The position numbers were made by a program, and so were the translations under genes. The notes beneath the pieces are model-generated. The model was not told where the DNA came from. It was given only the letters and a program-made list of their open reading frames with translations, and made no database searches. Positions 5,378 to 5,381 of a DNA stretch of 5,381 nt are shown here, piece by piece. Numbering within the stretch: position 1 is the stretch's first letter; the number at the start of each line of letters is the position of its first letter. Origin of the DNA: Rhodospirillaceae bacterium (GTDB taxonomy: Bacteria > Pseudomonadota > Alphaproteobacteria > UBA9219); contig DOBW01000008.1 in the NCBI GenBank assembly GCA_003504035.1, positions 1 through 5,381 of the forward strand, read 5' to 3'.

Positions 5378-5381
5378 CCTT
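5378..5381 (-). promoter_or_regulatory. Ribosome binding site of nagA
   Basis: On the minus strand, AAGG at the right edge of the window lies eight bases before the ATG at 5369. It may extend beyond the edge. It overlaps the alternative GTG at 5378, which is why the shorter reading is chosen. Confidence 0.55.

Noticed and set aside
5376..5378. GTG start for nagA giving 382 residues
   Set aside because: The GTG is part of the probable Shine-Dalgarno for the ATG at 5369; the three added residues are not needed for the family fold.
1..5381. CRISPR arrays, tRNA or rRNA genes, insertion sequences
   Set aside because: No regularly spaced direct repeats, no tRNA cloverleaf, no rRNA-like sequence and no transposase coding region were found on either strand.

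Overview
The window looks like chromosomal DNA from an alphaproteobacterium. The best evidence is the first gene, a flagellar M-ring protein FliF whose N-terminus (MNSFIQTLRNLGPMRLGA) is, from memory, of the style found in Rhodospirillales-like and related Alphaproteobacteria. A palindromic intergenic element built on the core GTCATGCCGGACTTGATCC, which I recall as common between genes of Alphaproteobacteria, agrees with this. I cannot name a genus. Three genes have intermediate GC. The second gene is clearly more AT-rich.

Layout. Positions 1-1243 (minus strand) hold the first 414 codons of fliF; its C-terminus lies beyond the left edge. Positions 1244-1585 are a gene-free divergent region with several inverted repeats, a candidate extended -10 promoter and a 16-bp perfect palindrome. 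Positions 1586-3091 (plus) encode a 501-residue, lysine- and glutamate-rich, probably coiled-coil soluble protein that I do not recognise. Positions 3153-4052 (plus) encode a ROK-family sugar kinase most like N-acetylglucosamine kinase (NagK). Positions 4082-4211 hold a composite palindromic repeat between two converging genes. Positions 4230-5369 (minus) encode N-acetylglucosamine-6-phosphate deacetylase (NagA), nearly complete up to the right edge with its ribosome binding site.

How the genes fit together. NagK and NagA catalyse consecutive steps: GlcNAc to GlcNAc-6-phosphate, then to glucosamine-6-phosphate plus acetate. Together they feed amino sugars from cell-wall recycling or from external GlcNAc or chitin into the glucosamine-6-phosphate pool. 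They are convergent rather than in one operon, so they must be expressed from separate promoters. FliF belongs to flagellar basal body assembly and has no evident functional link to the amino-sugar pair. The AT-rich unknown gene sits between the two modules and is the least explained coding feature.

I found no clear new multi-gene system. The most interesting items are the AT-rich orphan gene with its palindrome-bearing leader, and the composite palindromic element, whose two copies differ at exactly one base pair in a compensatory way and one of which carries an extra hairpin in its loop.
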